A DNA stretch of 64,000 nucleotides, taken from NCBI RefSeq assembly GCF_023242365.1, contig NZ_JALLIX010000002.1, forward strand, positions 62,001 through 126,000, given 5' to 3'. A model generated the notes under the pieces. That model saw only the letters and a list, made by a program, of their open reading frames with translations, searched no databases and was not told the DNA's origin. Shown one piece after another: positions 47,570 to 58,055 of this stretch. Origin of the DNA: Pseudomonas sp. MWU13-2100 (GTDB taxonomy: Bacteria; Pseudomonadota; Gammaproteobacteria; Pseudomonadales; Pseudomonadaceae). The first letter of the stretch is position 1; each line of letters starts with the position of its first letter. Position numbers and translations under genes: made by a program.

Positions 47570-49861
47570 TCAAAGATTCTCGTAGCGGTTCATATCCAGC
47601 ACACCGGCATTGACCGGGTCGGTTTCCTGCAGGTAGGTCGTCAGGTCATGGAAATATTGCCAGAACTGCGGATGACTACGACGAATCCCCCAGCGCTCGA
47701 CGATTTTTTCGAATCCGGCGGCATCCTTGGACTGCTCCATGGCATCGACGAATTCCGGCACCTGATCGGCGGGAATATTGAACATGAAATTCGGATAGCT
47801 ACTGAGGATCCCCGGATAAATGGTCACGGTGTCCAACCCCGGCTGATAGCGAGAAGCTTCGCCGAGCATGAACGCCACGTTGCTGTGGGCGCGGTTGCGC
47901 AGCAGGCTGTAGATCCCACGCTTGCCGCTACGGCTTTCAATGCGCAGCATCGTGGCCTCCGGCAACTGTTCGACGACCCTGAGTCCGGCCGCCGGCCGCG
48001 AGGTCAGACGACTCAGCGACTGTTCGGCCGCCTGTAGTCCGGGGTCGATGTTCGGGCGCGAACAATATGCATCCGAACAACGGTTGATCGGGTCCGGATG
48101 CGCATTCAGATCGCCGTAGCGTACCAGCAACTGCCTGGCGAAATCCCCCTTGGGGTCCTTCGCATCTAGCTGCAGGGCGCTCGGCTTGCTCTCGTCGATA
48201 CGCTCGTAATCCAGCCACATCTTCAGCTTGCCGCTGTTCTGATACCAGTCATCGAGGTAGGCGTCACGGGAGTCCGCCGGCATCAGACGCAGGAAATTCT
48301 GCTCGGCGCCGTTGCGGATCAGGTCGAAGTACAGCCGGGTCTGCGCCTGATGCGACACATTGCCGAACACGTCGAAGTTCACCACCAGTTGGTAATAGGT
48401 CCGCTCCAGCAGCGGGTAGTCGAACAGCCACATGGTCTGCGGCACCTCGCCGATCAGGCCCTTGCTCACCGTGGCGCTGTCGAAATGGCGGAAAATGCTG
48501 AGCAAGGCGTTGTCGTTGCCAGCCCACAGGCTCGACCAACTCGGAGCATGGTCAGTGGCGTAGACGTCCCTGCGCAAGGCTTCATACTCGTTGCGCTTGT
48601 CGCGATAGGCCAGCCACAGGCTCAACACGCTGCCGACATCGTCGTTCTGCCCCGGTGTTGCCAACAACGGCGTCGCCGCCCCGCGATAAATCGGATCGGT
48701 GATGTACAGGTCATGTTCCGGGGCCTGGAAAAACACCCAGAAATTGTCACGAATCACGTCGGTAGCAATCTGCCCGCGACAGACCGGCCCGCGGATAAAG
48801 GTGTCGACGAAGTACTCGGCATTATCGAGCATGAACTGATAACGCGCCGCCGCCGGGATCGCCTCGAAGGTTTCGAAGGGGTTGGCCCGCCGCTGCGGGC
48901 CGTAGCCCGGCGAGGCCGTGACCTGCCAGTTACCGCTGTAGAACAGGGTCTTGATCCGCGCCATCTTCGCCGCGCTCAGGGCATAGGTGATATGGGTCTT
49001 GTAGACGATCACGCCCTGCACCGGCCATAACCGGTAATACACCCGGATACCCGGGTCATCGTTCGGCTGGCGGGTGTTGATCAGTTCGATCGGCTGGCCT
49101 CTCGGCGTGCGCGAACGCACCCACTGGTAGAAGTGTCCCGGCTCGCCACCTTCAAAATAAATGTGCGCCAGGAACCAGTGTTCATAGAGCCAGCGCCCGA
49201 CCAGGCTTTCCCGGGCTCCCGGAGCGTTGAGCAGGTTTTCCCATTGGGCAATCTGTACCGCCTCCCTGGCACTCGGTGCCAGGGCCTGCTCATCCATCGG
49301 CGCGCCGGAGGCCAGCCAGCGTTGCAACGTCTGGTACTGCTGGTCGGTCAGTCCGGTCACGGCCAGGGGCATGCCCTCTTTCGGGTGGGTATCGGCATAC
49401 GCCGCGAACTCGCCAGGCATCGGGCACGTGTTCTCCCGGTTCAGACCCAGTACGATCTCCTCCGGCAGCTTGGCGTTGGGCTGCAAGGGCGTGCGATGCC
49501 CCAGCTCCAACATGCGCGACATCAGCGCAGCCTGGCTGCCCTGGGCATCCAGCACTGAGTAGAACTGCTTTTGTTGCCATTGGCGCGGGGTATGGGCGTC
49601 GATATACAGGCGCGTGGGCTGGGAGGCCTCACTGCGGTTGCCGTTATACACCAGGATCTTCGAAGCGCCCCGGGCCGCCCCTTCGGCACTGCCCAGGTTG
49701 AGCTGGCAGGCCGCGTCATAGCACGCATGGCAGGCCACGCACTTCTCGGCAAAGATCGGTTGAATGTCGCGGGTATAGGAAATCGCCGGAACCGGATCTT
49801 GCGCCTGGGTGAAACTGCTGAGCACCAGCAGCAGGAAAGCGCTGAAAAAACGATACGGCAT
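47570..49861 (-). CDS. cti: Fatty acid cis/trans isomerase
   Basis: A 763-residue periplasmic enzyme that converts cis-unsaturated membrane fatty acids to trans forms, a rapid response to solvents and heat in Pseudomonas. It has a signal peptide of about 20 residues (MPYRFFSAFLLLVLSSFTQA) and a cytochrome c-type heme site CVACH (C41, C44, H45). The length agrees with known Cti. It is convergent with the AraC gene and divergent from metH. With two efflux systems and a FadL-like porin in the same window it adds to a solvent-tolerance set, though no shared operator was seen. Confidence 0.93.
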   Translation of the reverse strand: MPYRFFSAFLLLVLSSFTQAQDPVPAISYTRDIQPIFAEKCVACHACYDAACQLNLGSAEGAARGASKILVYNGNRSEASQPTRLYIDAHTPRQWQQKQFYSVLDAQGSQAALMSRMLELGHRTPLQPNAKLPEEIVLGLNRENTCPMPGEFAAYADTHPKEGMPLAVTGLTDQQYQTLQRWLASGAPMDEQALAPSAREAVQIAQWENLLNAPGARESLVGRWLYEHWFLAHIYFEGGEPGHFYQWVRSRTPRGQPIELINTRQPNDDPGIRVYYRLWPVQGVIVYKTHITYALSAAKMARIKTLFYSGNWQVTASPGYGPQRRANPFETFEAIPAAARYQFMLDNAEYFVDTFIRGPVCRGQIATDVIRDNFWVFFQAPEHDLYITDPIYRGAATPLLATPGQNDDVGSVLSLWLAYRDKRNEYEALRRDVYATDHAPSWSSLWAGNDNALLSIFRHFDSATVSKGLIGEVPQTMWLFDYPLLERTYYQLVVNFDVFGNVSHQAQTRLYFDLIRNGAEQNFLRLMPADSRDAYLDDWYQNSGKLKMWLDYERIDESKPSALQLDAKDPKGDFARQLLVRYGDLNAHPDPINRCSDAYCSRPNIDPGLQAAEQSLSRLTSRPAAGLRVVEQLPEATMLRIESRSGKRGIYSLLRNRAHSNVAFMLGEASRYQPGLDTVTIYPGILSSYPNFMFNIPADQVPEFVDAMEQSKDAAGFEKIVERWGIRRSHPQFWQYFHDLTTYLQETDPVNAGVLDMNRYENL

Positions 49862-49918
49862 GACCCTGGTCCTTGGAAGTGAAAACGCGGCAAGTCTACA
49901 GCGTCAACGCGTTTTAAA

Positions 49919-49935
49919 CATGAACGATATTCATG
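49919..49935. promoter_or_regulatory. MetR-like palindrome upstream of metH
   Basis: CATGAACGATATTCATG contains TGAA-N5-TTCA, the known MetR consensus, about 80 bases before the metH start. The 6-bp arms are perfect. It matches the palindrome in front of cobM. Confidence 0.65.
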
Positions 49936-50016
49936 CAAAACCTTGAGATGCTCTAAAAGCGCACAGGTTTGCTATCATCGCGGCTCTTCTGTATCCGTCC
50001 TTTCCAGGTAGTTTCC

Positions 50017-53000
50017 ATGTCCGATCGCAGCGCTCGCCTTCAAGCTCTCCAGAAAGCTCTCAAGGAGCGCATCCTGATTCTCGACGGCGGCATGGGCACC
50101 ATGATCCAGAGCTACAAGCTCGAGGAACAGGACTATCGCGGCAAGCGTTTCGCCGACTGGCCCAGCGATGTAAAGGGTAACAACGACCTGCTGGTCATTA
50201 CCCGACCCGATGTGATCGGTTCGATCGAGAAAGCCTACCTGGATGCCGGTGCGGATATCCTGGAAACCAACACGTTCAACGCCACCCAGGTGTCCCAGGC
50301 CGACTATGGCATGGAAGCGCTGGTCTATGAGCTTAATGTGGAAGGTGCGCGCCTGGCCCGCAAGGTGGCCGACGCCAAGACCCTGGAGACCCCGGACAAG
50401 CCGCGTTTCGTCGCCGGAGTGCTCGGCCCGACCAGCCGCACCTGCTCTCTGTCGCCGGACGTGAACAACCCTGGCTACCGCAACGTGACCTTCGATGAAC
50501 TGGTGGCGAACTACGCCGAGGCCACCAAAGGCCTGATCGAAGGCGGTGCCGACCTGATCCTGATCGAGACCATCTTCGATACCCTGAACGCCAAGGCGGC
50601 GATCTTCGCCGTGCAAGGTGTATATGAAGAGCTGGGCTTCGAACTGCCGATCATGATCTCCGGGACCATCACCGATGCCTCCGGCCGTACCCTGTCCGGC
50701 CAGACCACCGAAGCTTTCTGGAACTCCGTGGCCCACGCCAAGCCGATCTCGGTCGGCCTGAACTGCGCCCTGGGTGCCAGCGAGTTGCGACCTTACCTGG
50801 AAGAGCTGTCGAACAAGGCCGGCACCCACGTTTCCGCACACCCCAACGCCGGCCTGCCGAACGAATTCGGCGAGTACGACGAACTGCCGGAAGAAACCGC
50901 CAAGGTCATCGAGGAGTTCGCCCAGAGCGGCTTCCTGAATATTGTCGGCGGTTGCTGTGGGACCACCCCCGGCCATATCGGCGCCATCGCCAAGGCGGTT
51001 GCCGGTTACGCACCACGGGCCATTCCGGACATCCCGAAAGCCTGTCGCCTGTCGGGCCTGGAACCTTTCACCATCGATCGCCAGTCGTTGTTCGTCAACG
51101 TCGGCGAGCGGACCAACATCACCGGCTCCGCCAGGTTCGCCCGGCTGATCCGCGAAGACAACTACACCGAAGCCCTTGAAGTCGCCCTGCAGCAGGTGGA
51201 AGCCGGTGCCCAGGTGATCGACATCAACATGGATGAGGGCATGCTCGACTCGAAGAAGGCCATGGTCACCTTCCTCAACCTGATCGCCGGTGAACCGGAT
51301 ATCTCCCGCGTACCGATCATGATCGACTCCTCCAAGTGGGAAGTGATCGAAGCCGGCCTCAAGTGCATCCAGGGCAAGGGCATCGTCAACTCCATCAGCA
51401 TGAAGGAAGGTGTCGAGCAGTTCATTCACCACGCCAAACTGTGCAAGCGCTACGGCGCAGCCGTAGTGGTGATGGCCTTCGACGAGGCCGGCCAGGCCGA
51501 TACCGAAGCGCGCAAGAAGGAAATCTGCAGACGCTCCTACGACATCCTGGTGAACGAAGTCGGCTTTGCGCCGGAAGATATCATCTTCGACCCGAACATC
51601 TTTGCCGTTGCCACCGGTATCGAGGAACACAACAACTACGCCGTAGACTTCATCAATGCCTGCGCCTATATCCGTGACGAACTGCCCTATGCGCTGACCA
51701 GCGGCGGCGTGTCCAACGTGTCGTTCTCGTTCCGCGGCAACAACCCGGTGCGCGAGGCGATCCACTCGGTGTTCCTGCTGCATGCGATCCGCAACGGCCT
51801 GACCATGGGGATCGTCAACGCCGGGCAACTGGAGATCTACGACCAGATCCCGGCGGAACTGCGTGACGCTGTCGAGGACGTGATCCTCAACCGCACCCCG
51901 GAAGGCACCGACGCCCTCCTCGCCATCGCCGACAAGTACAAGGGCGACGGCAGCGTCAAGGAAGCCGAGACCGAGGAATGGCGCGGCTGGCCGGTCAACA
52001 AACGCCTGGAGCATGCGCTGGTCAAGGGCATCACCACGCACATCGTTGAAGACACCGAAGAGTCGCGTCAGTCCTTCGCCCGCCCGATCGAAGTGATCGA
52101 AGGCCCGCTGATGTCCGGCATGAACATCGTCGGCGACCTGTTCGGCGCCGGGAAAATGTTCCTGCCTCAGGTGGTGAAATCCGCCCGGGTGATGAAACAG
52201 GCCGTAGCCCACCTGATCCCCTTCATCGAACTGGAAAAAGGCGACAAGCCGCAAGCCAAGGGCAAGATCCTCATGGCCACGGTCAAAGGCGACGTCCACG
52301 ATATCGGCAAAAACATCGTTGGCGTGGTCCTGGGGTGCAATGGCTACGACATCGTCGACCTTGGCGTAATGGTCCCGGCGGAAAAGATCCTGCAGGTGGC
52401 CAAGGAGCAGAAGTGCGACATCATCGGTCTGTCCGGGCTGATCACCCCGTCGCTGGATGAAATGGTCCATGTCGCCCGGGAAATGCAGCGCCAGGACTTC
52501 CACCTGCCGCTGATGATCGGCGGCGCGACCACCTCCAAGGCCCACACCGCGGTGAAGATCGAACCGCGCTACAGCAACGACGCCGTGGTCTACGTCACCG
52601 ACGCCTCCCGTGCCGTGGGCGTGGCGACCCAGTTGCTGTCCAAGGAGCTCAAGCCCGGCTTCGTCGAGCGGACCCGTGCCGAGTACGTCGAAGTCCGCGA
52701 GCGCACGGCCAACCGCAGCGCCCGTACCGAACGCCTGAGCTACCCGGCGGCCATCGCCAAGAAGCCGCAGTTCGACTGGAGCACCTACCAGCCGGTCAAA
52801 CCGACCTTCACCGGCACCAAGGTGCTGGACAATATCGACCTCCGGGTCCTGGCCGAATACATCGACTGGACCCCGTTCTTCATCTCCTGGGACCTGGCCG
52901 GCAAATTCCCGCGCATTCTCGAAGACGAAGTGGTCGGCGAAGCCGCGACCGCCCTGTATGCCGATGCCCGGGAAATGCTCGACAAGCTGATCGACGAGAA

Positions 53001-53727
53001 GCTGATCAGCGCCCGCGCGGTGTTCGGTTTCTGGCCGGCCAACCAGGTGCACGACGATGACCTGGAAGTCTATGGCGCGGACGGCAAGCCGCTGGCCAGG
53101 CTGCATCACTTGCGCCAGCAGATCATCAAGACCGACGGCAAGCCGAACTTCTCCCTGGCCGACTTCGTCGCGCCGAAGGACAGTGGCATCACCGACTACG
53201 TGGGCGGTTTTATCACCACCGCCGGGATCGGCGCCGAAGAAGTCGCCAAGGCCTACCAGGACAAGGGCGACGACTACAACTCGATCATGGTCAAGGCTCT
53301 CGCCGACCGCCTGGCCGAAGCCTGCGCCGAGTGGCTGCACCAACAGGTGCGGAAGAACTACTGGGGTTACGCCAAGGATGAACAACTGGACAACGACGCA
53401 TTGATCAAGGAGCAATACAGCGGCATTCGTCCGGCGCCCGGCTACCCGGCCTGCCCCGACCACACCGAGAAAGGCACGCTGTTCGCCCTGCTCGACCCGG
53501 CGGCCAGCGAAGGCAAGGCCGGCGACAGCGGCGTATTCCTCACCGAGCACTACGCGATGTTCCCGGCGGCGGCGGTCAGCGGCTGGTACTTCGCCCATCC
53601 GCAGGCGCAGTATTTCGCTGTCGGCAAAGTCGACAAGGACCAGGTGCAAAGCTACACCGCGCGCAAGGGCCAGGAGCTGAGCGTCAGTGAACGCTGGCTG
53701 GCGCCGAACCTGGGCTACGACAACTGA
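50017..53727 (+). CDS. metH: B12-dependent methionine synthase
   Basis: A 1236-residue enzyme making methionine from homocysteine and methyltetrahydrofolate with cobalamin. All modules are present: homocysteine domain (residues about 10-325, with zinc cysteines in LNCALGA and [14 protein letters not shown]), pterin domain (about 355-615), B12 domain with DVHDIGKN (the cobalt-binding DxHxxG) and the C-terminal AdoMet activation domain. The ATG at 50017 is used, giving the usual [15 protein letters not shown] start; an upstream in-frame start at 49969 would add 16 non-family residues. It needs cobalamin, for which cobE and cobM in this window supply steps. Confidence 0.97.
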   Translation: MSDRSARLQALQKALKERILILDGGMGTMIQSYKLEEQDYRGKRFADWPSDVKGNNDLLVITRPDVIGSIEKAYLDAGADILETNTFNATQVSQADYGMEALVYELNVEGARLARKVADAKTLETPDKPRFVAGVLGPTSRTCSLSPDVNNPGYRNVTFDELVANYAEATKGLIEGGADLILIETIFDTLNAKAAIFAVQGVYEELGFELPIMISGTITDASGRTLSGQTTEAFWNSVAHAKPISVGLNCALGASELRPYLEELSNKAGTHVSAHPNAGLPNEFGEYDELPEETAKVIEEFAQSGFLNIVGGCCGTTPGHIGAIAKAVAGYAPRAIPDIPKACRLSGLEPFTIDRQSLFVNVGERTNITGSARFARLIREDNYTEALEVALQQVEAGAQVIDINMDEGMLDSKKAMVTFLNLIAGEPDISRVPIMIDSSKWEVIEAGLKCIQGKGIVNSISMKEGVEQFIHHAKLCKRYGAAVVVMAFDEAGQADTEARKKEICRRSYDILVNEVGFAPEDIIFDPNIFAVATGIEEHNNYAVDFINACAYIRDELPYALTSGGVSNVSFSFRGNNPVREAIHSVFLLHAIRNGLTMGIVNAGQLEIYDQIPAELRDAVEDVILNRTPEGTDALLAIADKYKGDGSVKEAETEEWRGWPVNKRLEHALVKGITTHIVEDTEESRQSFARPIEVIEGPLMSGMNIVGDLFGAGKMFLPQVVKSARVMKQAVAHLIPFIELEKGDKPQAKGKILMATVKGDVHDIGKNIVGVVLGCNGYDIVDLGVMVPAEKILQVAKEQKCDIIGLSGLITPSLDEMVHVAREMQRQDFHLPLMIGGATTSKAHTAVKIEPRYSNDAVVYVTDASRAVGVATQLLSKELKPGFVERTRAEYVEVRERTANRSARTERLSYPAAIAKKPQFDWSTYQPVKPTFTGTKVLDNIDLRVLAEYIDWTPFFISWDLAGKFPRILEDEVVGEAATALYADAREMLDKLIDEKLISARAVFGFWPANQVHDDDLEVYGADGKPLARLHHLRQQIIKTDGKPNFSLADFVAPKDSGITDYVGGFITTAGIGAEEVAKAYQDKGDDYNSIMVKALADRLAEACAEWLHQQVRKNYWGYAKDEQLDNDALIKEQYSGIRPAPGYPACPDHTEKGTLFALLDPAASEGKAGDSGVFLTEHYAMFPAAAVSGWYFAHPQAQYFAVGKVDKDQVQSYTARKGQELSVSERWLAPNLGYDN

Positions 53728-53774
53728 TCCATTGTCTATGCTCTCCACAGACAACCTTGTATGTGGAGGGCATC

Positions 53775-53993
53775 ATGGACGACCCGATCGACAATAAACC
53801 GCCAACCTTCTGGCAAATGCTGCACAGCGTGATGGCGGCGGCCTTTGGTGTACAAAGCGGGAAAAACCGTGCCCGTGACTTTACCCATGGCAAGCCGAGC
53901 CACTTCCTGATCATAGGCATCCTGTTCACGGCGGTCTTCGGCTTGACGCTTTACGGTATCGTCAAGTTGGTGCTGCATTTTGCGGGTGTGTAG
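53775..53993 (+). CDS. DUF2970 small membrane protein
   Basis: A 72-residue protein with QMLHSVMAAAFGVQSGKNRARDF, characteristic of DUF2970, and one C-terminal transmembrane helix (LIIGILFTAVFGLTLYGIVKLV). GGAGG precedes the ATG at 53775 by a good distance. It lies just after metH and may be in its transcript. The function is unknown. Confidence 0.88.
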   Translation: MDDPIDNKPPTFWQMLHSVMAAAFGVQSGKNRARDFTHGKPSHFLIIGILFTAVFGLTLYGIVKLVLHFAGV

Positions 53994-54079
53994 AAACACG
54001 CCCGCAACGTGTGACTCCGATCTATTTTCGAACCGAAACAGCAATATGGGGGCATTGTCCAGTCCGAACGGGATTGCCC

Positions 54080-54097
54080 ACTAGCAGAAATGCTAGT
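54080..54097. other. Short perfect hairpin
   Basis: ACTAGCAGAAATGCTAGT forms seven base pairs around a GAAA loop, in a 216-base gap between the DUF2970 gene and the convergent periplasmic-protein gene. It is possibly a terminator element; the T tract is poor. Confidence 0.4.
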
Positions 54098-54209
54098 TAT
54101 TCAGGTCTGTTTGGAATAACGCTGATCGTTGAACGCCATAACCCCGGCCTCCCCCAGCGCTCACCCCCCAATCCGGGCATAGCCCTGAAACCTTATCGGG
54201 ACGCTGAAC

Positions 54210-55283
54210 TCAAGGCAGCACGGTTTTCAGGGAGAACGGATAGCGGTAGCTGTCCGGCTTGCCCTTGGCACTCAGGGCCTTGAAGTTAACGTGGTAATCC
54301 TCGCTGGCACTGTACCTCAGCAGCTTCCCGGCCTGGCTCTTGTCGATCAGTTCCAGCGCCGGGATCTGCCGCTCGCGACCACCGTAGCGAGTGAAGTCGA
54401 TGCCGCCGGCATGGTCATGCAGCAACACCATTGCCCAGCCGCCCAGGGCGAAATGCCCGGCCACCAGCACGCTCAAGCGCCCGTCGATACGCGCCTGGAG
54501 AATCTCCGGGGAGCTGTTGACGGCACTGAACAGGACGTCCTGTCCCGGTCGGCGCCCGGCCTTTTCGAAGGCGGCCATGGCCCCCAGGGCCATTTCATCG
54601 TTGGCAGCCCAGACCAGTGATGTCTGCGGATAGCGCCGAATCATCTGCTGGGCCTGATCGAAGGCGCGCTCGCGACTCCACTCACCGTAGACCAACTGCC
54701 GCAAATGAACCTGCGGGAACTCCGCCAGCGCCCGACGCAGGCCTTGCTCGCGCAGCTGTGAGGCCGGAGTGAGCTTCATCCCGGCAAAGGCCAGCAGGTC
54801 AATGGGCTGGCCGGGCGCCTGCAACAGGCGTTGCCGGACCAGTTCCTTGAGCATCAGGTAGCCGCCCTGTTCGTCGTTCTGCACCATGCTACCCAGCAGT
54901 TCCGGCATGTCGCCGAGCCGCTCGCTCTGTTCCGCCGTCAGCCGGTTGTTGACAATAAACAGTTTCACCCCTCGCCCCTCGGCCATCCGCAGGATTTGCG
55001 GGGCCACGGACTGTTCATTGACGAACACCAGGTAATCGGGCCGATGCGCGCCCTGCAGAACCTCATATGCCTGGACAATACTGGTTTGCGGGTTGCGCTC
55101 GCCATAGCGCACCTCCAGCTCCATACCAAGGTTGCGTGCGGCCGCCTGCATGAAGTGGGCATAACTGACCCAGAATGGCTCCGTGGAATAACCAGGATTG
55201 AGAAACACCACAGTCGTCGCCTGGGCCATCGTCCAGAACGGCAAGCTCAGGATCAGCAGCACCTTGCAGAGAGTCTTCAGCAT
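54210..55283 (-). CDS. Orphan periplasmic substrate-binding protein (family 1)
   Basis: A 357-residue protein with an N-terminal signal (MLKTLCKVLLILSLPFWTMAQA), then the type-1 periplasmic binding fold of sugar binding proteins (VVFLNPGYSTEPFWVSYAHF, LVWAANDEMALGAMAAFEKAG). No permease or ATPase is adjacent, so it may feed a sensor kinase or remote transporter. The ATG at 55283 was chosen because it gives a good signal peptide; the frame extends upstream without one. The ligand is unknown. Confidence 0.8.
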   Translation of the reverse strand: MLKTLCKVLLILSLPFWTMAQATTVVFLNPGYSTEPFWVSYAHFMQAAARNLGMELEVRYGERNPQTSIVQAYEVLQGAHRPDYLVFVNEQSVAPQILRMAEGRGVKLFIVNNRLTAEQSERLGDMPELLGSMVQNDEQGGYLMLKELVRQRLLQAPGQPIDLLAFAGMKLTPASQLREQGLRRALAEFPQVHLRQLVYGEWSRERAFDQAQQMIRRYPQTSLVWAANDEMALGAMAAFEKAGRRPGQDVLFSAVNSSPEILQARIDGRLSVLVAGHFALGGWAMVLLHDHAGGIDFTRYGGRERQIPALELIDKSQAGKLLRYSASEDYHVNFKALSAKGKPDSYRYPFSLKTVLP

Positions 55284-55420
55284 GTCAGCGCCCCGGAAAA
55301 TAGCGGCGTATGATACAGGCAAAATGCCTGTTCCCCTTTTGCGAAGTTGTCGAAACTTTCCGACAGTTTTCGCAATCAAGAACGACTTCGGACTCGACCG
55401 AGCGTCCTCCTCTGGAATGC

Positions 55421-55455
55421 AGGGACGAGCAAGCTCGCCCCTGCCGTTACGGCAG
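55421..55455. repeat. REP-like palindromes
   Basis: Two adjoining palindromes, GCAGGG-x-CGAGCAAGCTCG-x-CCCTGC (about 55419-55444) and CTGCCGTTACGGCAG (55441-55455), follow the 37-residue gene on the minus strand and may terminate it. Confidence 0.6.
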
Positions 55456-55488
55456 ATTGTGCATCAGAGTGATGGCAGGTTGCCTGTC

Positions 55489-55602
55489 TTACTTGTGACT
55501 GACCCAGAATACAGCGGTGGCCACCACCAGGATGATCAGGAACAGGATCGCCCAGGCATCGACCGTGCTGTCGCTTTTCCTTGCTTTGACTGGATTGCTC
55601 AT
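55489..55602 (-). CDS. 37-residue single-helix membrane protein
   Basis: The ATG at 55602 is preceded by GAGG seven bases upstream. The peptide starts MSNPVKARKSDSTVDAWA and continues as one transmembrane helix (ILFLIILVVATAVFWV) ending VSHK, before TAA at 55491-55489. The composition, ribosome site and amphipathic head suggest a real small protein. I do not know its family. It reads away from cysI. Confidence 0.72.
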   Translation of the reverse strand: MSNPVKARKSDSTVDAWAILFLIILVVATAVFWVSHK

Positions 55603-55878
55603 CGCATCGCCTCTTGTCGGTTTTATCGGTGATTGCTGCAAACTCGCTGATAGTTAAGTAGAGATTTGCCCATACCACAAACAGGGTTATGGCTCGTCGA
55701 CGCACGTTAGTCGTTTTGGTTCTGTGCATATACTCAAACATCACTTTTACGCATAACTGCAAACTGCTATCGTGCGCCGGCTCCGTCAGGAGTGCGCGGC
55801 CGTGCGCGCAGAATTGTTGAGATACGCCGGGTGCCTAAGGCACCCGGGGTATTTATGAAGCCTGAGAACAGGATCTAT
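55603..55878. other. cysI promoter region
   Basis: About 275 bases between the small membrane protein and cysI. It is AT-rich between 55640 and 55770. CysB-type control is expected for cysI, but I could not define a site. The frame of cysI is open upstream to 55792. Confidence 0.35.
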
Positions 55879-57537
55879 ATGTACGTATACGACGAGTACG
55901 ATCAGCGGATCATCGAGGACCGCGTCAAGCAGTTCCGTGATCAGACCCGACGCTATCTGGCAGGTGAGCTGAGCGAAGAAGAGTTCCGCCCACTGCGCTT
56001 GCAAAATGGCCTGTACGTCCAGCGTTTCGCCCCGATGCTGCGGGTGGCCGTACCTTATGGCCAGCTGACTTCGCGCCAGGCGCGAATGATGGCGCGGATC
56101 GCCCGCGACTATGACAAGGGCTACGCCCACGTCAGTACCCGGCAGAACATCCAGTTCAACTGGCCGGCGCTGGAAGACGTGCCGGAGATTCTCGCCGAGC
56201 TGGCCACCGTGCAGATGCACGCGATCCAGACCAGCGGCAACTGCCTGCGCAACGTCACCACCGACCAGTTCGCCGGCGTGGCCGCCGACGAGTTGGTCGA
56301 TCCGCGCCCATGGTGCGAGATCGTCCGTCAGTGGACCACCTTCCACCCGGAATTCGCCTATCTGCCGCGCAAGTTCAAGATCGCGATCAATGGTTCGACC
56401 TCCGACCGCGCGGCCATCGAAGTCCACGACATCGGCCTGGAGCCGGTGCATAACGCCGCCGGCGAACTGGGCTTCCGGGTCCTGGTCGGTGGTGGCCTGG
56501 GCCGGACCCCGGTGGTCGGCGCCTTTATCAACGAGTTCCTGCCGTGGCAGGACCTGTTGAGCTACCTCGATGCCATCCTGCGGGTCTACAACCGCTACGG
56601 CCGTCGTGACAACAAGTACAAGGCGCGGATCAAGATCCTGGTCAAGGCCTTGACCCCGGAAGTCTTCGCCGAGAAAGTCGACGCGGAAATGGTCCACCTG
56701 CGCGGAGGCCAGACCACCCTCACCGAGGCCGAAGTCCAGCGCGTCGCCAAGCACTTCGTCGATCCGGACTATAAAGTGCTGAGCAACCAGGTCGCCGAAC
56801 TGACCGAACTGGACCAGCAGCACCCAGGCTTCGCCCGCTGGCGGACCCGTAACACCCTGACCCACAAAAAGCCCGGCTACGTGGCCGTGACCTTGTCCCT
56901 CAAACCCACCGGCGTAGCCCCTGGCGACGTGACCGACAAGCAGTTCGATGCCATCGCCGACCTGGCCGATCGCTACAGCTTCGGCCAGCTGCGCACGTCC
57001 CACGAGCAGAACATCATTCTCGCCGACGTGGAACAGAGCCAGCTGTTCACGCTGTGGGGCGAACTGCGCGAGAACGGGTTCGCCACGCCGAACATCGGCT
57101 TGCTGACCGACATCATCTGCTGCCCGGGCGGTGACTTCTGTTCCCTGGCCAACGCCAAGTCGATCCCGATCGCCGAGTCGATCCAGCGCCGCTTCGACGA
57201 TCTCGACTACCTGTTCGATATCGGCGAGCTGGACCTGAACATTTCCGGTTGCATGAACGCCTGCGGCCATCACCACGTCGGCCATATCGGTATTCTCGGG
57301 GTAGACAAGAAAGGCGAAGAGTTCTATCAGGTGTCCCTCGGTGGCAGCGCCAGCCGTGACGCCAGCCTGGGCAAGATCCTCGGCCCGTCCTTCGCCCAGG
57401 ACGCCATGCCCGATGTGATCGAGAAACTGATCGACGTCTACGTGGAAAAACGTACCGAAGACGAACGCTTCATCGACACTTACCAGCGTATCGGTATCGA
57501 CCCCTTCAAGGAGCGCGTCTATGCAGCGAATCATTAA
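55879..57537 (+). CDS. cysI: Sulfite reductase hemoprotein (CysI type)
   Basis: A 552-residue siroheme and 4Fe-4S enzyme reducing sulfite to sulfide in cysteine synthesis. Cluster ligands are seen in CCPGGDFCSLANAKS and NISGCMNACGHHHVGH. The ATG at 55879 follows AGGA by seven bases and gives the common Pseudomonas start MYVYDEYDQRIIEDRV; the upstream extension is probably untranslated. It is followed at once by the DUF934 gene, with an overlap. Confidence 0.93.
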   Translation: MYVYDEYDQRIIEDRVKQFRDQTRRYLAGELSEEEFRPLRLQNGLYVQRFAPMLRVAVPYGQLTSRQARMMARIARDYDKGYAHVSTRQNIQFNWPALEDVPEILAELATVQMHAIQTSGNCLRNVTTDQFAGVAADELVDPRPWCEIVRQWTTFHPEFAYLPRKFKIAINGSTSDRAAIEVHDIGLEPVHNAAGELGFRVLVGGGLGRTPVVGAFINEFLPWQDLLSYLDAILRVYNRYGRRDNKYKARIKILVKALTPEVFAEKVDAEMVHLRGGQTTLTEAEVQRVAKHFVDPDYKVLSNQVAELTELDQQHPGFARWRTRNTLTHKKPGYVAVTLSLKPTGVAPGDVTDKQFDAIADLADRYSFGQLRTSHEQNIILADVEQSQLFTLWGELRENGFATPNIGLLTDIICCPGGDFCSLANAKSIPIAESIQRRFDDLDYLFDIGELDLNISGCMNACGHHHVGHIGILGVDKKGEEFYQVSLGGSASRDASLGKILGPSFAQDAMPDVIEKLIDVYVEKRTEDERFIDTYQRIGIDPFKERVYAANH

Positions 57538-58015
57538 GAACAACGCCGTTATCGACGAGACCTGGCACCTGCTGCCCAAGGACGCGTCCTTCGATGGTAT
57601 CTCCAACTGCGACGACCTGATCGTACCGTTGGCCCTGTGGCGTGAGCACGCCCATGCCCTCAAGGCTCGTGACGGCGGCCTCGGCGTATGGCTGGACGCC
57701 GATGAAGAAGCCGAGGAAATCGGCGATGATGTGCAGCACTTTCAGGTCATCGCTCTGAATTTCCCGGCCTTCACCGACGGTCGCAACTACTCCAATGCCC
57801 GCCTGCTGCGTGACCGTTACGGTTACAAGGGCGAACTGCGGGCAATTGGCGATGTACTGCGCGACCAGTTGTTCTACCTGCACCGCTGTGGTTTCGACGC
57901 CTACGCCCTGCGTGCGGACAAGGACCCCTACGAAGCCCTGGAAAGCCTCAAGGACTTCTCGGTGTCCTACCAGGCCGCCACCGACGAACCGCTGCCGCTG
58001 TTCCGTCGCCGCTGA
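57521..58015 (+). CDS. DUF934 protein, sulfite reductase partner
   Basis: A 164-residue DUF934 protein (PLALWREHA... NFPAFTDGRNYSNARLLRDR...), a family found next to cysI in proteobacteria and thought to support sulfite reduction. The ATG at 57521 overlaps the cysI end by 17 bases, so translation is coupled. Its biochemical role is not known to me. Confidence 0.88.
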   Translation: MQRIIKNNAVIDETWHLLPKDASFDGISNCDDLIVPLALWREHAHALKARDGGLGVWLDADEEAEEIGDDVQHFQVIALNFPAFTDGRNYSNARLLRDRYGYKGELRAIGDVLRDQLFYLHRCGFDAYALRADKDPYEALESLKDFSVSYQAATDEPLPLFRRR

Positions 58016-58023
58016 ATCCCGCC

Positions 58024-58050
58024 GGTCCGGGCGCATCGCGCGCCCGGACC
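58024..58050. terminator. Hairpin between convergent genes
   Basis: GGTCCGGGCGC at 58024-58034 pairs perfectly with 58040-58050 around ATCGC, just before the stop of the NEL gene on the other strand. It is GC-rich with no T tract, and is a probable bidirectional terminator. Confidence 0.65.
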
Positions 58051-58055
58051 TCGGC

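Noticed and set aside
49975..53754. A 1259-residue open frame on the minus strand of metH
   Set aside because: It is a GC-rich antisense shadow of a certain gene, with no domain and histidine/valine-rich nonsense composition.
55786..57663. A 625-residue frame antisense to cysI
   Set aside because: It mirrors the conserved cysI frame and lacks any recognisable domain.
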